Positions 58,971 to 64,000 of a stretch of 64,000 nucleotides of DNA are shown here, one piece after another; position 1 is the stretch's first letter; each line of letters begins with the position of its first letter. Origin of the DNA: Typhlomys cinereus. Lineage: Eukaryota > Chordata > Mammalia > Rodentia > Platacanthomyidae. The stretch spans positions 2,294,001 to 2,358,000 of the forward strand of contig JALPQD010000225.1 in NCBI GenBank assembly GCA_023101885.1. Direction: 5' to 3'. The translations under genes and the position numbers were made by a program. A model generated the notes under the pieces. That model was not told the origin of the DNA. It did no database searches and worked only from the letters and a program-made list of their open reading frames with translations.

Positions 58971-60269
58971 CTACTGGAAATGGAGTGGCTGACCTGGTCT
59001 TCAAGCATTTCTGCATCACTCTTGAGACTGTACACCTGCCTTCCTTGTGCAGGTCCTCATTTCCCTTTTGCTTTTTCTAAGTTCCTTTGCTAAAGACGAA
59101 CGTATTGAGCATGTTGTGTATGGTCCTTTTGTAGTCAGCTTAAAGAAACTGAACTGGATTTACTACATCCAGGGAGTGAAAGATCAGATTCTTAAGACAA
59201 TTTTTTGAGTTTATGAGTAAAGTATGAACTCATAAGCAAGATAGAGAGATGGCTACCTATTTTATACCTCAGAAGGACCTTCTGAGTTACATAGTCCAAG
59301 CCCAGTGCTCACTAACCACTTGATTCTTTCTCTTTATGATTTGTTCTCTTGGAAAAAAATCTGCCGTGTTGAAAGAGAGCAAGCAGCTAGTAACTTGGAA
59401 AATAGGAGATTTCCTACTTGCCATTAAAAAAATAAAACCATTTCATACTTCATTACTTCTCTTTCCTCAAAGCCTAATCTTACTTTATGGTCATATAGTA
59501 GAATATGTTTTTTGGAGTTTCCATGAACAAAGTGTAATAAAGAATGGATCTTCCATGCTGATCATTGCTGATCATTTATTTTGATTTGAGTTAGTGCAGC
59601 CAAGCTACGCTTAGTTTGAGTCCTTGTAGGCAGGACTGTCCTTCTTAGCTACCCCTATTACTTTCCAACTTTAATCACATTGCCTTGAGTTTAATAAAAT
59701 GTCCTTCTCTCCCTCTGTCCTGCTTTATTATTGGAATGAAATTTCCAATATTTTGGGAACCTGAGTTTGTCTTATCCTAATGTTTTTTCTGCTGTTCCAC
59801 TTGCTTTTAATCCCCTATTCACGGTTAATGAATTTGTTCTTTGATCACAGAAGACATGAGAATGACCTAGGAAAGGTGCACATTTGTCCATTGCCCTTCA
59901 GCCATGCTCTCCATAATACACAGAGGAGCACTTGGAAGTGAGTTTTCTAGTGTGACACAGATCTCTGTGACTTCCTCTGCTCATGCATTCTGGGGGTGGT
60001 AATACAGTGAAGGGTTCTTTGGGATATGACTCTAAGACCTAAATTTTTATCCATACTGCTGCGTACATCCTTAGAAAATCATTTCTTTTTACAATATTGG
60101 ACTTTTTATTTCAATAGAGAAATGATAGTCCCAGATGACTTGAGAATCCTGTGAAATACAACATGTGCTATAAAAGTGCCAAGAATTATTACTATGTCAG
60201 AGGTGTATGGCAAACTAAAGCAAAAGTCATTTGATTCTTTACTGTTGCAGAGGGAGGGGTAATATGCCA
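58971..60269. other. Non-coding stretch, nothing recognised
   Basis: No gene or repeat family recognised. The frame at 59336-59584 has no known domain. Confidence 0.5.
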
Positions 60270-60460
60270 AGAGTGATTCTATTGTGTGACCTTGATCAAG
60301 CTGCTTGACCTCTCAGTTTTCTCCAAACACTACAGAGATAACTATAGCTCTGCTTTAGCTGGGTAAGAGTGAAAAACAATCATCTTTGTAGCAAGAATGG
60401 GGTGATATTAGGCACATAATAAAAGCTGAGCAATCATTAATGGTTTGTTGTTATATCAAG
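60270..60460 (+). repeat. MIR SINE, sense
   Basis: TATTGTGTGACCTTGATCAA, GCTGCTTGACCTCTCAGTTT, TAGGCACATAATAAAAGCTG and AGCAATCATTAATGG follow MIR order closely. Confidence 0.7.
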
Positions 60461-61200
60461 TAACTTCCAGGGAAAATTTCAACATTCTAGTTAATTGATT
60501 CAGTTTGTGTTCCTGTACACGTACCATTTGAATAATGCTATCGGCACAGGGAGAAATAGCCTTTTTCCAGTCTTACCAAGTCGCTCTTAGAAACGGAGTG
60601 ATCAAGCCCAGCCTTGTTTTGCAGATGAAAGCATTGCAGCTCACAACATGAAGCATACTCAGAGATTCAAGCAAGTTTCCTAAAACTGAGTCTCACCCTG
60701 ATCCGCAGCTCTGTCTTGAGTTTATCCTTTTTACATCTGAAACTTGGCATTGACCTCTTTCTTCAGCAACAAGCTGCCACTAAAAATCAGATTGCTGGAT
60801 TTTAGATGTATTTAGTTGGGAGAAATTGAAAACTTGGTAAAAATAGGGAGGACTGATTGCTAGGCCCATTTTAAGTACATTTAAAGAATCTTTCAAAAAG
60901 GTGTTGGGTGTGTCCTAATCACTCCCAGATCTCAGCTTCAATTGGAAGAATACAATGTTATCTAGTATTCATTCATTACACTGAAAGCTTGCTTTCTAGT
61001 GAAACAACTCAGCTATTCCTTCATTTGTATTTAAATTCATAGAAAAGACAGCTTATAAATATCAAATATGCATATATACAAATGTACATTGTTTAGGATG
61101 TATGTATTATAATATGAATAAATATTGATTATATATGCCTGTATACAACACACATGTCCTAAGGCATGTTAATTTTTAAAATATAATTCTTTAAGATTGA
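60461..61200. other. Non-coding stretch, nothing certain
   Basis: AT-rich. 60590-60720 faintly resembles an antisense MIR. No gene. Confidence 0.45.
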
Positions 61201-61204
61201 TACT

Positions 61205-61335
61205 AAGAGACAGAATGATGGTATAAACCTGTAATCCTATCACTTAAGAGGAAGAGCCTGGAAGATAGTGAATTTGAGAGTAGTCTGGGGTACATAATAA
61301 AACATAAAAATTGGATAAAATTTTAAAATAATTTT
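61205..61335 (+). mobile_element. Old B1-type SINE, sense
   Basis: AGAATGATGGTATAAACCTG, TAATCCTATCACTTAAGAGG and TTTGAGAGTAGTCTGGGGTA, then an A-rich end, follow B1. Confidence 0.6.
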
Positions 61336-61429
61336 GAAGAGAGGACTAGACAGTGCACATAGGTGCATATGTGTGTGCAAGTGGGGTGGAGACTGATGGT
61401 CAGCATTAAGTGTTGTCTTCTCGCCCTTC

Positions 61430-61646
61430 ATATATTTAACATGGGTTTCTCACTGAACCTAGATCTCACCATTTCTGGTAGGCTTACTAGCTAGCAGGCT
61501 CCTGAAATCTTTCTATCTCACTCCCTCGGAACTAGGGTTGTACATGTGTGTTGCCATATGCAGTTTTCCAATTGAATTGAGGATCCAAACTCAGGACCAC
61601 ATGCCTGTGTATCAAGCACCTTACCCATTGAGCCATCTCTCCAACT
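61430..61646 (-). mobile_element. B4-type SINE, antisense
   Basis: TAGGCTTACTAGCTAGCAGG and TCACTCCCTCGGAACTAGGG lie in the body, followed by GGATCCAAACTCAGGACCAC. ACCCATTGAGCCATCTCTCC is the reversed tRNA-like head. Layout matches rodent B4. Confidence 0.7.
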
Positions 61647-61649
61647 CTG

Positions 61650-62720
61650 AAATAATATTTTAAATAGCAAAATAGAAGACATTAACGAAGGAGATAAAGG
61701 AGGGGAGGAATTGCGCTTTCAATGATTTATTCCCTAGGAGTCACAGATATTATCCTCTAGTTTTGAGGTTAGATGGCAGTACGAATTCTTATTAATTTCA
61801 TCATAGTAGTTAAAAGCTCATTATGATACTGAGGTTTCAATATTTTCTAATAACTTCAAAATGATCATAGGTGTCATAGGAAACTTTTCACCTTGGGTGG
61901 TAACATTGAGTAAGCTACACATTTCCTAGCAGGTCACTGTAGTCTCTGTGAATAACTCGCTTAGTGATGCTGACATGGGCCAAGGCTAGGATTTGAGCCC
62001 CAGACGCTGAGATGATGGGCTAGTAGCAGGAGGAGGGGGACACTTTTGAACTGTTCGTCCCCAGTCTTCTACCTACTCAGTCCAACATAAACATTAATAT
62101 CCTTTTTACAAAATATAAAATTTCAAATTTATTTTCAGCATTTATAATCAAAGCCTGAAATCTACTGCTAAGAATAAGAGCATTGTCCAAATAGTTGTTC
62201 AAGAGTTTTAAATGGGATACACTCGATATTCTCTCTTGTCTTTGAGATACATTTCCAGCAGAATGTGTCTTTCTCCCACATCTTCATTCCAAAAGACTTC
62301 TGAGGTAGAAGAGGACACTGTTTTTGGAGAGTAGCAATATTTTGAACATTCCCCCTCACCAGAGTTGTTGTGCAAGATCACTGAGGGATCAGCAAGGTGG
62401 CCCAAGGGCTGCGGATGCTGGCTTGTAAGCTAAGTTTAAGTTTAGTTAAACTTCAGACCCTGATCTGTGCCTCAGCATCTGGAACTTAAATCCTAGCCTT
62501 GGCAAATGTCAGCTTCTAAGCGGGGTGTTTCAGGGATTACTCTGGAAGAGTCCAAACAGAGGTCTGCTGCAGAGGCACTCTTGCACAAATGTCAAATTTA
62601 AAAAAAAAAAAATCAAAGTTTTCTCTTACGTCTCTTACTTTTAATCTGCAAGTTATAGTCTTTAAAAATGAGGAAATAGACATCTGAAATTGAGTTCATG
62701 AGTCTTTATTTTGTCATCTT
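61650..62720. other. Non-coding stretch, nothing certain
   Basis: A faint tRNA-head-like sequence lies at 62388-62440 (AGCAAGGTGGCCCAAGGGCT) but the body does not follow any family I know. A-run at about 62599-62611. Confidence 0.4.
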
Positions 62721-62723
62721 AAA

Positions 62724-62818
62724 GGCCTCCTCTCAGGTCACACCGACTTCGTAATATTTCTCATCCTGAAGGTCTCCTCTCAGGTCACACTGACTTAGTA
62801 CTATGTCCTCAGGTGCTT
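62724..62818. repeat. 47-base tandem duplication
   Basis: TCCTCTCAGGTCACAC starts at 62727 and at 62774. The units GGCCTCCTCTCAGGTCACAC and GGTCTCCTCTCAGGTCACAC differ at a few bases. Confidence 0.9.
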
Positions 62819-62819
62819 G

Positions 62820-64000
62820 AGATACAAAGCCAGTGATGCTGAGGAAGGCATCTCTGGGAGGTGAATAGACAGTCTCAGAGCTGAACCACAGAGCAATGCA
62901 AATGTTCTCCTAAGGTTTCCGTTCCGCTCATGAAAGCTGTAAGAAGCAGTGTTAGATTCTATATCAGTACAATAAAATAGAAGGCACCCAAACACCTAAG
63001 AGTCAGGTTCCCTGCCCCAGAACCATTGTATTCCTAAAGCAGAAAGCATTCCAGTGTCTGTCCTTAGCACATGCTAGAGAAGAAATGGTTCCCTCAGTCT
63101 TGTTTCCTGGCTTATGTCTCACTGGCTGCTCCTCTTTCAATCATATCATTGCAAGGAGATTCCATCCCCATTACAACCCAGGGGACAGTGACTTCCTGGG
63201 TTCTGTGTGAAGCCTAGGTAATCCAGCAGCTCACAGATCACTAGATGCAATCACCAAATCTGAGGAGTGATGATCCCATACTGTCTCACTATTCTAAGTT
63301 TCTGGGTCTGAGGTGTGGACTACACTGGAAGGTAGACAGACTTCCAAGAGCCAATTCCTATGCACTGACCTAGTATAAATTACAAATAATAAAGTAATAA
63401 ACATAAGTAAATAACAGAAATAGACAGGTTGGGTTATTATTACAATAGAGGTTTTGAACTAAATCAATCTATAATTTGGCAGAAGAACTTATATGTGTCT
63501 TCCAGGGGAAGCATAGAGATAAGGTTGGGGTTTGGGCACATAGCACTCTCAGAAATATGGTGCTGACTTACATAACCTCTCAGAGTTAATCACTAGAGAT
63601 TAAAAGTCAGTAGGTACTCCGGTCAGCTCCAGTTCAGTAGATACATTATAATATTCGGTAAATACTTTTATCACATTAGTATAGGACAAAAGAAAAACAT
63701 GTTCTTATAGATATAATAAACAGCTTAGGATTTGAGTCCTGATCTTGTTCTCCTGTTAAATGAATGAAGAATGTCTATAAAATTTCTGAGTTATGTATTT
63801 CTAAACTTTTTTGGAAGAATAACAAAATTCTATCAGTTACCAAAGGTATTGTTACTTTCAAAATCTTGGCTATCATTGGAAGGAGGGTCTGCATAATATT
63901 TTACTCTTAGCACTTAACTCAGGATTTGACATTTCATAAATACATATAACAAGAAATTGTGAAGACTGCAGGGATTTAGAAGTAATAATTTTAACTTCCC
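62820..64000. other. Non-coding stretch to the window end
   Basis: AT-rich from 63370. No gene, promoter or repeat family recognised. Confidence 0.5.

Noticed and set aside
62388..62600. Possible B2-type SINE from a tRNA-like start
   Set aside because: Only about 20 bases resemble a head and the body matches nothing I know.
1..64000. CRISPR array, operon, phage or plasmid system
   Set aside because: Composition, SINEs, L1s, LTRs and microsatellites are those of a mammalian nuclear genome; no spaced direct-repeat array or compact gene cluster is present.

Overview
The window is nuclear DNA from a rodent. It carries B1, B3/B2-like, B4 (ID-B1 chimera) and ID-type SINEs, MaLR-type solo LTRs, rodent L1 3' ends, many long (GT)n tracts and one CpG island. 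The B1 plus B2/B3 plus B4 combination points to the mouse-related clade. The young L1 and SINE subfamilies do not look like standard house-mouse or rat ones, so a non-murine lineage such as jerboas, jumping mice or spalacids is my guess. The species is not determined.

Layout. 1-15 kb is repeat-rich, gene-free sequence: MaLR LTRs at 2.0 and 8.4 kb, an L1 3' UTR at 5.6 kb, an L1 3' end split by a nested SINE at 6.5-8.0 kb, a B4 at 9.7 kb, a (TATAA)n array at 10.5 kb, a CA-tailed SINE at 12.7 kb and L1 tails at 13.0-13.8 kb. A CpG island at about 15.2-15.8 kb is the only convincing promoter. It contains an ATG in good context followed 35 bases later by a consensus splice donor on the + strand, so it is probably exon 1 of a plus-strand gene I cannot name. 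15.8-19.5 kb is GC-moderate sequence with few repeats, as expected of the start of a first intron. From 19.5 to 64 kb I recognise no further exon. This part holds old MIR, MaLR and B1/ID copies, younger SINEs and L1 insertions with intact target-site duplications (40.2, 43.7, 50.5, 52.0 and 52.8 kb), a CTG-rich minisatellite at 44.7 kb, a GATA-type tract at 51.6 kb and a local duplication at 58.5-59.0 kb.

Functional reading. If the gene call is right, everything downstream of 15.76 kb is probably first intron and everything upstream is 5' flank. No open reading frame in the window has the length, composition or recognisable domains of an intact protein gene. The longest frames are L1 remnants, simple repeats translated in several frames, or chance frames in GC-rich DNA. 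I found no tRNA or rRNA gene, CRISPR array, operon or intact virus, and no novel multi-gene system. The features most worth a second look are the unidentified CpG-island promoter, the pair of young L1 insertions, the CA-tailed SINE family that founds most of the GT microsatellites, and several short duplications and palindromes.
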